From positions 7,173,383-7,237,382 of the forward strand of contig NC_048550.1 of the NCBI RefSeq assembly GCF_902806685.2: a stretch of 64,000 nt of DNA. Direction: 5' to 3'. Below are positions 48,622-60,490 of the stretch, piece by piece; positions within the stretch are counted from its first letter, which is position 1, and every line of letters begins with the position of its first letter. The DNA comes from Maniola hyperantus (taxonomy: Eukaryota > Arthropoda > Insecta > Lepidoptera > Nymphalidae). The notes under the pieces were generated by a model. That model saw only the letters and a program-made list of their open reading frames with translations, did no database searches and had not been told where the DNA came from. The position numbers and the translations under genes are program-made.

Positions 48622-48795
48622 GAACCCTATTTTTTTCCAAAATAAAATATAGCCTATGTTACTCGTGGATAATGTAGCTTTCGAATGGTGAAAGAATTTT
48701 TAAAATCGGTCCAGTAGTTTTTGAGCCTATTCAGTACAAACAAACAAACAAACAAACAAACAAACAAAGTTTTCCTCTTTATAATATTAGTGTAG
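48622..48795 (-). mobile_element. Helitron-like element, truncated
   Basis: Shares ATATAGCCTATGTTACTCGT, GTGAAAGAATTTTTAAAATC and CCTCTTTATAATATTAG with 48038 and 29575. A CAAA tandem of about eight units sits at 48735-48767. Confidence 0.6.
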
Positions 48796-49404
48796 ATTTA
48801 CTAGCTCGTGGTGCTTATTTTTCTACAGTGGATTACGGACTACGGACACAACTTTTGCACCCAATTTACAGCTCAGAGTCAGCTAGTTAACAGTCGCAAT
48901 CTTTTTGCCTGATGGGCCTTTATACTTTACAAGATTATGCCACACACAACACCAGCACTACTGATACGCATCATTTAACCATTTTCAGAAGAGGCAGGAC
49001 CTAGTTCGTGAAAAGTGAATTACAAATTGAAAAGTCGCGGTGCAGTACGAATAAACATAAGCGAGCCTTAATAGCTAGATCAACGGTAAATTTTATAATA
49101 CATTGCAACCGTGAGAAAACCAACGAGTTACCATAACGAGAAGCACTTAAGACGGATTCCTTTATGTTGAAGTAATTCGTGACATTCCAGTTATAAGAAT
49201 TAATTTTGCAACATCGTATAAGAGCTATAAAATTATGTTGTTGCAAAATAAGTTATTTTTCTTCATAGAATGACTGTGATCTTAATATAACAGATTTGCA
49301 TTATTTAAGCTTGCTGTAGGTACCTACGGATTTTTTTGTTGGCGTTTTGTCACAAATAGCGTATTAAATTTTGTGGATTGACTTGTCGGGGATGGTTAAT
49401 ATTT

Positions 49405-49730
49405 AGTACCCGACCGAAGCTTCGGCTTCGACCACTTTTGGTCAAAAACTACCATCTTCGGGCAAACCTTTGGCTTCACGGCAAAATGGGGCGAACTTTT
49501 GGCCGAAGCTGAAGGTTTCTAGCAAGCTTCGAAATTGAACGGACTGCTTTTAAATTTACTTTGAAGTAAATAAATGTTGTACTCGTCATTTTTTCGAAAT
49601 TATACCTACTGATGATACCTTAGCTTAGGTACATGAACTTAAAATAAAACATTATTTTATTCAATTTGAGCCAATCTTAAACTGAATTTCTTAGGGTTAT
49701 TAAAACTTTGACTTCGGCCGAAGTCGATAG
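49405..49730. repeat. Possible relic of a GCCGAA-rich DNA transposon
   Basis: Many short direct and inverted GCCGAA/TTCGGC units (CCGAAGCTTCGGCTTCG, GGCCGAAGCTGAAGG, CTTCGGCCGAAGTC) cluster at both sides of an AT-rich middle. Subterminal repeats of this sort are common in hAT elements. Ends and target duplication were not found. Confidence 0.3.
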
Positions 49731-50129
49731 GTTAATAGTTGTAAAGAACACACTTAGATAATAAGTATTGTATTGTGTCCCATGAGCAACAATAATAATA
49801 TTGTGAAATATAATTGATGGATAATTAATTATTACTTCATAGTCTGAGAAAAACTTACTGTTGCTATAATCGGCAATATACAGCCATTGAAATGTTTATC
49901 AAAGTACGTAAACACTAGCTATTAACATAACAGGAATTACGTCACAAAGTAGTAAAGTAATAGCCGGTCAGCCTTCAGTACCTATCTACGAGCATTATTA
50001 ACAATTCTTATGCACTTAATTACGTCATTAAGTCTGTATAACGATTGATTTTTTTTATTGTACCACTCAACTCGAGCGATTCCCTGATCTATAATTCATA
50101 GTATGATGTCATCCCTATTTTGCGTAGAT

Positions 50130-50283
50130 GCTAAGGGTGAGATCTATAGAGCGCACTTTAACTTTGCTCAGACTTAAGGTTGAGGTAAAACGAGACAGAT
50201 TTATGTGAGAGATATCTCTGTCTTGTTTTAACTCTGTCTTAAGTCTAAGCTAAGTCAGAGTGTGCTCTATAGATCTCACCCTA
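50130..50283. repeat. Large palindrome (GGGTGAGATCTATAGAGC arms)
   Basis: GGGTGAGATCTATAGAGCGC and inverted GGGTGAGATCTATAGAGCAC, each continuing through ACTTAAG and AAAACNAGACAGA, give arms of about 70 bp with a short centre near GAGAGATATCTCT. Target duplication is at most TA. Confidence 0.8.
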
Positions 50284-50364
50284 GGTGCAGTCCACTCGGC
50301 CTACTTATGTCCGTATCTTATGTTGACTGTATACCTGCTTGAAGTTCGATCCATCCAGTAGTAC

Positions 50365-50495
50365 ATTGAAATGAAAATGAAAAAATGAAAATCTTTTTTA
50401 TTTGTATAAACTTTTACAAGTACTTACAAATAGTCGGATGCATCTACCACTGGTTCGGAATGCCTTTCCTACCGAGAAGAACCAGCAAGAACCAT
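50365..50495 (-). mobile_element. Retroposon 3' end, family with CATCTACCACTGGTTCGG
   Basis: Shares TAAACTTTTACAAGTA, CATCTACCACTGGTTCGGAA and TGCCTTTCCTACCGAGAAGA with 53370-53475. The A/T-rich side lies at the left, so the 3' end points to the minus strand. Confidence 0.6.
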
Positions 50496-51111
50496 TAAAA
50501 AAGTGTCCAGTAAATAATTGCGTTTACGATGTATACCGTAGCTGTTGATATCTATATGTACATAATAAAGAAATAGCTGACGAAAGTTGATGTTTTTTTT
50601 TTTAAATTATTTCAAAACAAAAACATTTTTTTTTTAAGTTCAACTCGATGTTCCGATAGTACTACTGAGGGCAAATCATTCCGCCGCGGGAAGACAACCA
50701 CTAAAATTTCAGCGTATATTTTAGCCACAAAAGATACCGAATAAACTCATATTTGTAACATATTTGCAAAGCATTGCTTTCTTGTTTTGAAAATCCTCGT
50801 TTAGGTTTTAAAATAAATACAGTAAGGGACTTACAAGGAAAATTCTTAATGCGATAAGGCATTTTACCGTAAGAGCATTATATTATTATATTACGGTCTC
50901 GGGTCTGATGCATCGTATTAGGGTCAACGATCTTGCCTTTACCTTAAAATACTGTGAATCAGAATACTAATTAAATGATTTTTATAAATTATATTTACCT
51001 ACGACGTATGCATGTGGTAGGTACTTAGCAACATGACTTTTGTAGGGCCAGGGGTTTGCCTAGGTCAATAAGAGAGATGGCTTTTAGCCTACCGGTGAGA
51101 CCATAGTGGCT

Positions 51112-51267
51112 AGTGTTGTTGTATGCAATCTTTATTCTTTAAACTGAACTACTACTAGTAAATAGAGTGCTATCCTTTTCTGTATGGGAGGGATAGCAAT
51201 ACATATAATTTTAGACCTGTCATATTTTTAGTTAAGTTCATAATGATTGCGTGCAATCGAATCAGCC
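51112..51267. repeat. Palindromic MITE (TTGTACACAATCTC family), diverged copy 2
   Basis: Arms GTTGTATGCAATCTTTATTC and inverted GATTGCACGCAATCATTATG, with GTGCTATCCTTTTC and GGGATAGCAAT in the middle, as in 24062-24222. Confidence 0.55.
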
Positions 51268-52835
51268 ACATTAATTTAATAATAAGAAGAAATGAGCCAA
51301 ATGTTGTGTCGTCCAGCGCATACTTTAAATTGCAAGTTTGCAATTTTGATAATAGGCTAATTTAACGATTATATTGTCTTGACTGAAAACAATATTTTCG
51401 TTTATCAAGACCCTGTCCGACCGAATAATTTATCAAAGGGATGAAAGAAACTTAAATTGAAGCATATAATTTCGTGTAATTTTAATGAACCTGTAAAGAA
51501 TTGTAAGAAATTACATGATGTCTTACATGATGATACATGGTGATATTCGTATACCTACTACAAGACGATTTGGAAGATGTTTTTCATCACTAAAAAAACG
51601 TGTAACATCAATATCAAGATTAGGCCGCATCGATCGCATAGAAGAAACGCTGATGAAAAACATAATGTGGCAGATAGATTTAAAACTGAAGTCGTAAGAA
51701 GATTTTAATCAACACTGTTTCGGCTCAATTATGAATTATCATTAAAAAATTACACGGTAATTATATAAAAGTTTTTATTTATGTATTTGTCATTAACAGT
51801 TAGACGAAATTTCAATAAACTCCGTTCTATAAATAAAAGGTAATTAAAATGAAATAGTGGTTAAGAGAATAATAGTTCTATCAATTTGCTCGGTATTTTT
51901 GTAGACCTTGAAAGTTTCTCCTTAATTACATGATTTATTTGGATAAAAACAAAACGAAAACAGGTTCGTATTACTTTTTTAGGCTACGACACACAAAACG
52001 CCCCGTCGGGAAGCGGCAACTGCACGGAATGACGTTACACTGAACGATTTGTACTACATAAATCTTGTGCGTGTACAATTTGCAATAGCAAGGAATTAGG
52101 TATGAAGCACAGAACGCACTCCAGCATAAAGCATATTCGCGACTGTAGGAGCGCGGCTCTATAAGTTTTGAGATTTACTAAGATGCCTTGGCTTGTGCGT
52201 AAATTGTTGTGCGTATATAATATGTTTGTATATTTTGCATACATTTGTTTTACATGGACGTGACATGACATCGAAGTAGCGAGCTAATACGCAACCACGA
52301 GGTATCGCAGTGAAGTATCTTCGGCGTGTTCTACCCTTCAGGTCCTTTTACTACATCTAGTGACCGAGTCGGCCACGTTGGCGTCGCTCTGCCGTGCCGC
52401 GAGTGTTGTGTTTGTTTCAAGCTTTACACAAACATTGGGGCGTGTTTGCACTTTGCCAATAGCCGGGTCAGCTGGAGGCTTGGTAATTTCGCTTGACATT
52501 GATTGCGTAAAGCAAACGTTTGTTACGGCCTTGTAATTGCTGGATATTTGGCCACAGCGAGATAAACGTGTAATTAATTTTTGTATCGAGATCGCTAATT
52601 TAATGTTTATTTTGATTAGGTTTTAATTGATACAAGGTACTGGATTTTGTAACCGTAATCTTATCTTTAAAACATATTATATCGCAATGCTAATAGTGAT
52701 TTGTAATGTAAAGCTGTCCTAAATCCTAAAATTTCATGATGACAATGAAGCAAAGAAACCATTGTGTTAATGTGTAACCAGTATTTTACAGGCAACGCTG
52801 TGGTCAGCGTTCATACCGATAGTGCATAGGCCTCT

Positions 52836-52991
52836 AAGAGCGATCACGCACTCATCCGATCCGAATCCGTGAAAATACGGATATAAAAATATCTACGTCA
52901 TATGCCATACAAATAGTTCTATGACTACTTCGGAGCGTATTTTCAAGATTTTCATGGACTCGGATCAGATGCTTGCGAAACCGCCCTCACA
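52836..52991. repeat. MITE with CATCCGATCCGAATCCGTGA ends
   Basis: Left GCACTCATCCGATCCGAATC and inverted right GCAAGCATCTGATCCGAGTC, each followed by C(A/G)TGAAAAT. A short related piece (GAAAATACGTTCCGAAGTAG) lies at about 16950-16985. Confidence 0.65.
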
Positions 52992-52999
52992 AGGATAAT

Positions 53000-53345
53000 A
53001 GAGAACTTGGTCTTGCTGAGTCACAGGTTCTCAGCGACTTGCTTCTTGGTATTAACCACCTATTAATGGGGGGCGGGGGTTCCAACGATGCGTTTTCTGG
53101 TCCCAGGTCGCCTTTCCAGCACCTTCGGACCCCAACGTCTAACGGTACCTAGTCACTTTTTGGCTTCGAATCGTTGAGTTGCCGGTTATTCTTGTGCATT
53201 TATGAATCGCCGCATTTTTGATTTGGTGACAATGTGACATAGACTCCGAATATGGTTCTCACCATCACCCCGCTGAGTGACTTGAGTTGTCTTATGAGAC
53301 AAAGCTTTTAGCGACCATGTTTCAGAGCCTTATGACGTGATCTAG
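53000..53345 (-). mobile_element. Decayed RTE-type LINE, C-terminal coding part
   Basis: On the minus strand it follows the order found near the C-terminus of lepidopteran RTE-type endonuclease/reverse transcriptases: a region reading like E-T-W-S-L-K-A-L-S-H-K-T-T, then G-V-M-V-R-T-x-F-G-V, then R-R-W-G-P-K-V-L-E-R-R-P. Frameshifts and stops break it throughout, so no product is made. Identification is from recall of the family, not a search. Confidence 0.55.
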
Positions 53346-53369
53346 TAATGCTGCAAATAAAATAAAATA

Positions 53370-53475
53370 AAAATAATAAATAATTTTATTCAATTAAACT
53401 TTTACAAGTATTTTTGAATCGTCAGCTACATCTACCACTGGTTCGGAATGCCTTTCCTACCGAGAAGAAATGAAG
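53370..53475 (-). mobile_element. Retroposon 3' end, second copy
   Basis: AATAAAATAAAAATAATAAA tract followed by TTTACAAGTA and CATCTACCACTGGTTCGGAA, as in 50365-50495. Confidence 0.6.
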
Positions 53476-56400
53476 CCGAGAAGAATTCTAAATCCATTTA
53501 GCATACCAAAAGACAAGGGTTACTTGTAGTTCTATTGCAATCAGTAGGTCGATTCCGGAAAACCCGCGTCAATCATTATTACAATCGCAATTTCTTATGA
53601 TCGAGGGGCAGATGTCACTTTCACAGTAAATCAAATAAAAATAGAAGACGTATTTTAATTTGTAAATACCTACGTCCTTTACGGTCACTTACAATGCAGG
53701 TGAAAGTGTTTGTATTGAACATCAAGACATTAAGAGAACATGTTGACATTTCAAAATCTAGCCGTATAAAGGCAGTCGTGATGAGAGAGGAAGCTTTGAA
53801 ATTGATAGCAATTATAATTGATATTCACAAACGCAAGTTACGTAATCCATCTAGCCACTAGTGCAATTGATGCAAATGTATCTCTTTCTATTAAGCGCGG
53901 TGTATACAGAATTCGCGATAGTATAAACAACTTAACCTCCAATCCGGGTTTATTAGTCTTGGGATGACCCTAATATGAAGAAAGGAAGGTCCGTAGCTAC
54001 TAAGTAAGCCGGTACTGACACTGAGCCGGTCTAAATCTCTGTCATCTGAATAAGATGAAGCGCTGTAAAGCAATCATATATGGACCCTAATATGAATCAA
54101 ACGCAGTTCCGATGTCCACAGTCTTATATTCAGGTACACTTGTAACATCCACTTAGTTTATATCTAGCTTAATTAATCACCTAGTACTTATATCTCGCTT
54201 AATTACTTTTATCTCGTCCATCTTTTTCTCTCGCTGCGTCCGTCCGACGCCGCTACCACTGTCACACCTCCACTCACGGGTGACAGATGGCAGGTTTTCT
54301 GTGTTGCCTACAGTCGTCCATCCTGCTCCAGATATGTCCTCATATCTGACCACTCGGCCTTCCAACCGAGGGTAATGCCCTCATACCCATAACTCAATAG
54401 GAGCAACATAGAATACCTTAACAGTCCTATATTATAATTAATATGATTAGTATAATAATTCCTCTAACAGATCAAAGCTAACATTGTTAGATTTAACAAG
54501 TGCACAAAACAAGTGCCAATGAGACCTACAAAATACTGGTATCAATAATCATTATGTACATTGCAATCAACATCTTTAAGTCTAATTCTTATAAATACAC
54601 AACAAATCACACTGAGATAAGTAAATAGTAAATACTATAAGTCATTCTGATTTAAGCTTGATATTAAGAAAATTGTATGATCTAGTTATTGTTAGTGATA
54701 TACGTATACAACCCATTCACAATAGTATAATCAAATATTGAAATCAACACAATTTATGTTAATACTTAATACAAGGAAATTATAGTGAAATCAATAATTT
54801 ATTTTTAAATATTATTATGAACTACATATTCTTCAAGTTTGTATTTGTATTTAGTAATACGTGAATAAATATTTGCATGGCAAATGTGGCAATACTAATT
54901 ATGAGAATTATAAAACATCTTTGGTAATTTGCATTTAAAGCGAATAAAATATAATCAACCTTAAACAAAACAACAACGAGGAAAGAAAAGAAGGATAGTG
55001 AATTATCACCAACTTGAATTCTGAGTGCTAAGTACTCTATGATTTTAAACAATGTCACTATCAGTTTTCAATTAAAGTAAGTTTGTTTGCCCTTTCCTTC
55101 TTACCACTGTAATGACATGAATTCTAATCCTACATAATGCTCTAATGCAACACAAATTACAATATTTTCACTAGTATATACATTTTAAGAGATATGGTAA
55201 GAGTTGTTGGATCCCATTGACCATTACTAACACTTTATACAAAATTAATCACAAAGTTTTACAATATACTAATGAACCTAACTACTTCTGTAGACTTCAT
55301 AATTTCTTTAAACTTAAAAATAAATTAAAAGAATATCTTATAATCCAATGTTCTCATACAATTGATGAATATTTGATATGAGTTGACCTTGATTATAATG
55401 TCTTTGTAGTGTTTCATGCATTACCAATTTGACTATCGTGAATTGACATTTAATTATTCTCAAGTGGTACCTACTGATTGACACCGTTGAAAAAAAAAAT
55501 AAAAAATATATATATATATATTACAATATAAGTATGTAACGTAAAACAAATAATAAGAAAACAATATGCCAATCTTTAATTGCATATATGTAGTATTATA
55601 CTAAGCAATATCGGTAAGTATATGAATAATGATTGTAAAATAATTTTGCAGACCAGAAAGGCAGAGATGTCGGCACAGATATTATGTGACCATATTTTGT
55701 ACTCTACTTGAATAACAATAAAAGATAATTACCTATCAAATTGAGTTATTGAATATTGAACCTATGTCTACGAAGTCAAGATAAATAATATGGTTAAATG
55801 TAGTTGTTATTATTAATAAGTACTAAGATCGAAACAAACCACAATGTATTCTAAGGAGACCCCAATAATCATATTATTCCAGAAATTTAAAGAAACATGA
55901 ATCCACTAATTGATAATGATACACACAGTACAGATCACTATGAGATCTACAATGTGTAAAATGTAATCCTATATTTTCAAATAACTGAGACGACTGCCTC
56001 TGACTGTATCTCGATTGTAGCACAACAAATACTATTATTAATATAACAAAATAAGTCACAATGATGTTAGCCAAGGTATTATTGTATTATTATAAACTCG
56101 TTACCTGTGATGCCCCATATCATCCTTGCACTAGGGGCAGATGCATGCATAACTGTGTCTACCATAAGCCCCGTAAGTGCGATAGAGAGCGCAACAGACG
56201 GCGTTTTGTTGCCCCATTTTATTGTCTCGCAAGCAACGAGTCCTTCATGGCACTATAGACTTAATTGATGTAACATACAATAAAATCTGATTTCTGGAAA
56301 CTTCCATTCTTGTACATTCTTGAGCGCGTAAGGACGAACGATGCCAGAGACCCTCGTCCTCTTATGATAATATGGTTAACTTGAACACGGTGATTGAGGA

Positions 56401-57499
56401 CAAACAGCACCAAACGCTGCACCAACCCAGCGTCATGCTGAGCCGTGAATTGCCGCATCGGTCACCGTTGCTTGTCTCGTGTCAGTGTGTAACAAATGAA
56501 TGACAAAGATGTAGGAAATTATTTCGTGATACATTGGTGTACTTATACGCTTTAATAACATATCAGCGATCCATACATTAATACCTAGCGAGTGAAGTAA
56601 GCAAGCCTTCGTGCGCGAACTGCTTATATAGTCTATTGGAATAGATGTTACTTGAAATAGTATTTAAGAATTTGCTCTTTACTGTGCTGTTTCCACCAAA
56701 CATCAACGTAATACAATGAGTGACTGCGAAGATGTACATTAACATGAACCGATATTTAGCATTTACAATCAGCATGTCATTTTAGATCTACTTTAAAGGG
56801 TCTATACAACTTCTAGCTACTACGTACCGAATTCAGCAAGACATAATTAATATATCATTACGGAATACGTCAATTATAAGAACTTTAATTTGAATTTAAG
56901 TAACCCTTGAACATTAGTGAGTATCTGCTAGAACAGGTAAAGTGATTTCCAACCATGATATCTACTTCTGTACCTCTATTCTGTAGATAAATCTATTATT
57001 ATTAATAAAAAGGATACACCCTTTCCACTTGCCGACCCCGAATTAGTCTGCTTGTTTTCCATCAAATTAACTAGACTCCCTCTTGTCACCATCGCGACCC
57101 GATCAGTTGCTGAAGTTCATACTGAAGATCACCGTCCACTCGCATCGGGATTATCGAATCAGGTTTTACCAGACTATTATTGTTCGTCATTTTTCAGACG
57201 CTTCGTCAGCCGTTTTCCAATTCGTTTGTTGGTTCTTACTAGGACCAGCTTTTGTCACCAGAATACGATCCATTGTTTACGTCAGTATTGCCACCTTCCA
57301 TTTGTCATTCTTGATTCCTTATTCTTAGGTCTATATTATAGTCAATGCTGCCCTCCTTTGGCACGATTGCTACAAAATCAAAAATTTCCACTTGCTGTAT
57401 GTCACAATTGGGACATGAATTAAATTTTCCAATAACAATATGTCTCATTTGGAACATATAAAATAGACAACCTTTGACACAATTGGGACAAGTTATATT

Positions 57500-58500
57500 A
57501 CATAAACTATTCTCAGTAATTACCGCTTATCACACCAGGAATAAGTCCATACATAAGTCGGTATTCTTTTCTCCCATTTGCCACTTGGTTCATCATAAAA
57601 TATTCTCAGGAATCACCGCTTATCACACGAGGAATAAGTCCATACATAAGTCGGTATTCGTTTTTCCTATTTGCTTGTTGGCTTATCATAAACTATTCTC
57701 AAGAATCACCGCTTATCTCACCAGGAATAAGTCCATACATAAGTCGGTATTCTTTTCTCTCATTTGCCGGTTGGTTCATCATAAAATATTCTCAGGAATC
57801 ACCGCTTATCACACCAGGAATAAATCCATACATAAGTCGGTATTCTTTTCAACTATTCTCAGGAATCACCGCTTATCGCACCAGGAATAAGTCCATACAT
57901 AAGTCGGTATTCGTTTCCCTTATTTGCTTGTTAGGTTATCATAAAATACTCTCAAGAATCGCCGCTTATCACACCAGGAATAAGTCCATACATAAGTCGG
58001 TATTCTTCTCTCTTATTTGCTCGTTAGGTTATCATAAAATACTCTCAAGAATCACCGCTTATCACACCAGGAATAAATCCATACATAAGTCGGTATTCTT
58101 TTCAACTATTCTCAGGAATCACCGCTTATCGCACCAGGAATAAGTCCATACATAAGTCGGTATTCGTTTCCCTTATTTGCTTGTTAGGTTATCATAAAAT
58201 ACTCTCAAGAATCACCGCTTATCACACCAGGAATAAGTCCATACATAAGTCGGTATTCTTCTCTCTTATTTGCTCGTTAGGTTATCATAAAATACTCTCA
58301 AGAATCACCGCTTATCACACTAGGAATAAGTCCATACATAAGTCGGTATTCTTTTCAGATATTCTCAGGAATCACCGCTTATCGCACCAGGAGTAAGTCC
58401 ATACATAAGTCGGTATTCGTTTCTAATATTCTCAGGGATCACCGCTTATCGCACCAGGACTAAGTCCATACATAAGTCGGTATCCTTTTCTCTTATTCAC
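57500..58500. repeat. Minisatellite with 93/67-bp units and 253-bp higher-order period
   Basis: The phrase CATAAGTCGGTAT begins at 57552, 57645, 57738, 57831, 57898, 57991, 58084, 58151, 58244, 58337, 58404 and 58471. Spacings are 93, 93, 93, 67, 93, 93, 67, 93, 93, 67 and 67, so a 93+93+67 block recurs. The shared core of about 65 bp runs from CTCAGGAATCACCGCTTATC to CGGTATTC, and the 93-bp form adds a spacer with TTTGC...TAGGTTATCATAAAAT. On the + strand the 93-bp unit is stop-free in one frame, but the 67-bp unit breaks that frame, so it is not taken as a gene. Confidence 0.9.
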
Positions 58501-58885
58501 TGGTTGTCAGTTCGTTTAGAGTCTAAAAATAATAATCACATTCATAACAATGACACGTTATATCATAACAATATTAAACACCATTTTTTTTTATTAGCTT
58601 CCCCAAGACAGCCACCAGAAGCGATTATTTGTGTACAGTCAATAGAATGAATATTATAGTGTCAACGTTTATGGCAAACCCGCTAAGTGTTTGCTCCCTT
58701 AATATCTCATTTGATTAATCTTCTTCTTAATTTGCTTTATGGCTTTCAGTAATTTGATTAATCATTTGAAAGACTAGTTATCGAGACTATTGAACTCAAC
58801 ACTCAAATCGATATTCTCAACTATTTGTGGAGTATCTACAGTAGTAAACATCTTTAGTTCACCGTGGGCTCTACCGCGGTTGTTT

Positions 58886-59013
58886 GACAGCTACAATGTC
58901 ACGATCGCAATCATCTCTGATTGGTTAATGCCCGCCCACTACTGGCCACAATGCATTGCTGCAACAAGAATCGCACAAATTCAGCCAATCAGAACAATAA
59001 TGATTGATGCAGG
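58886..59013 (+). repeat. Dispersed repeat, GACAGCTACAATGTCA family, copy 2
   Basis: Pairs with 39607-39745 over almost its whole length. Differences are point changes, for example TCACGATCGCAATCATCTCT here and TCATGATCGCAATCACCTCT there. Confidence 0.75.
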
Positions 59014-59987
59014 TTTTAGACAATCGCCCTACGTGTAATGTCTGCAGGTGATAATAATTGTGCAACTCGTTTGAAATTTTAATATAATTTAAGGGCACAC
59101 ACACAAGAGACAAATCCGTCTTTTGTTTATAATAATTATATTAATAATTTATTTATTTAGTAAAAATATGCATCTCATAAGCTCCTTTTTCCAAAGTCAA
59201 ATGGCTAGTCAAAATTTGGGCAGTAAAGGTAGGGAATCCGTTTCTCCACTATTTATCCGATGGGGCTTGCAAGGTTAAGATTTACACTTCTCTGTATACT
59301 GACAATTTCATTTCTTATTTCAGATCTAAACCTAAGTCAGAGATCGAATTATTCGTGCATTATTTATACCCGAGAAACAACGATATGATAAAATTATGTG
59401 TTAGTAGGCTATATAAAGAAATACAACAATCCAGACCCTGTTATACATAACATTGCCACAGTCATTGCCGCTTCATTTAATAACACCTTCGTAACTCTCT
59501 TTTGTTATTAGAGACACATGTTTTAAAGTTTCCTTTACTCGTACATAAAAATTGAACTTCGTAACTTAGTATTTCTTTCTAATTTCTATTATTACAGCAG
59601 ATAGTATCATCTATTAAGTTGGTAAGCCAATCCAATAATAACAACAGTAAATATGATGTACTTGGTAGTTAACCTGTTGTTCAGTGTGTGTTTTTCCGAG
59701 GTAGTAAGTACCTAAAGGCTTTGATTTATGAAAGCAGATTGTACAACAAGGGCACCAAACAAGCCACTTGAGCCGAGTTATAAACACTGATTTTCACTTC
59801 GATTGCGAGGAAATGTAACAATATAATATTACTATAAGTACATATCTATAGATTGACCGAAAAGAGTAGGGATTAAATGAGGGTGCTGTAATGAGTTTGT
59901 AGGTAGGTATAGGTCGCAACCTCAATACAAGTGCAAAAGTTCACTGGCACCATAGAAATTACATAAATTCTTTCTCATCCATATGTC

Positions 59988-59995
59988 ATTCAGAG
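59988..59995. repeat. 8-bp target duplication, left (ATTCAGAG)
   Basis: Perfect direct copy of 62983-62990, abutting the left terminus of the intact hAT element. Confidence 0.9.
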
Positions 59996-60121
59996 TAGGG
60001 GTGTGCGCCGAAGCTTCAATCGTCGGCGGCGGGCGCCGGTCAAAAATCGGCGGCGGCGGCGTGATTTCGGCGTGACTTCGGCGTGAAGAATTGAAATAAA
60101 ACTGCATAATTTGATTTGAGA

Positions 60122-60127
60122 TTTATT
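60122..60127 (-). terminator. Candidate polyadenylation signal of the hAT transposase
   Basis: AATAAA on the minus strand about 320 bp after the stop codon and inside the element. Other AT-rich hexamers nearby could serve as well. Confidence 0.3.
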
Positions 60128-60189
60128 TCTATTAGAGAAACAGTCTTGTTTTTACCAATATCTCTAGCATAAACATTGGTATAAAATTG

Positions 60190-60490
60190 CACAATCAACA
60201 AATATCAGCAAAATAGCAGTAAGTAAGTAATTGTTACTAACGCCAAAAATAAAAACAAACAAAAATAAACGGCGGTAATTATGATCAACAAATATAAAAT
60301 TTTTGTTAAAATTTCCACAATCAGAAAAATAAAAGTAATTATAAGTAGGTAATGGCTGTTTTACAACAGCAGTAATTATCATTGAAAAATATAAGTTTGG
60401 CACCAAAATTAACAGTAAACCAAGATCAGCATAATAAAAATAAAATTAATTAACGGCTGCCTTGCAACGGCTGTAATTATCATGCACAAA
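60190..60490 (-). repeat. Imperfect repeats in the transposase 3' region
   Basis: Three related stretches read on the + strand: GGCGGTAATTATGATCAACA at about 60272, CAGCAGTAATTATCATTGAA at about 60366 and CGGCTGTAATTATCATGCAC at about 60466, each followed by AAATATAA. The last overlaps the end of the coding region. Confidence 0.55.

Larger units (their letters stand above)
46172..59987 (+). other. Presumed next intron of the RhoGEF-like gene, left of the hAT
   Basis: Starts with a strong donor (GTAAGT). Acceptor-like sites checked in this stretch are followed by early stops, by repeats or by peptides unlike a DH domain. The region holds the listed repeats, a long AT-rich part (54.4-57.0 kb) with no recognisable gene, and the minisatellite. 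Confidence 0.45.

Noticed and set aside
52317..52540. Acceptor-like CCCTTCAG followed by about 70 open codons, tested as a continuation of the RhoGEF gene
   Set aside because: The translation does not resemble a DH domain and no good donor follows in frame.
57052..57423. 123-codon + strand frame left of the minisatellite
   Set aside because: Composition is not gene-like and no domain or partner exon is visible.
57310..57530. Minus-strand frame with two CPNC motifs, suggesting a zinc ribbon
   Set aside because: The two motifs come from a short direct DNA repeat (ACAATTGGGACA), there is no ATG, and the frame stops after about 70 codons.
57474..58396. + strand frames of 138, 71 and 71 codons with repeated YHKILSRITAYHTRNKSIHK
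   Set aside because: They arise from the 93-bp minisatellite unit and are broken by every 67-bp unit; nothing suggests translation.
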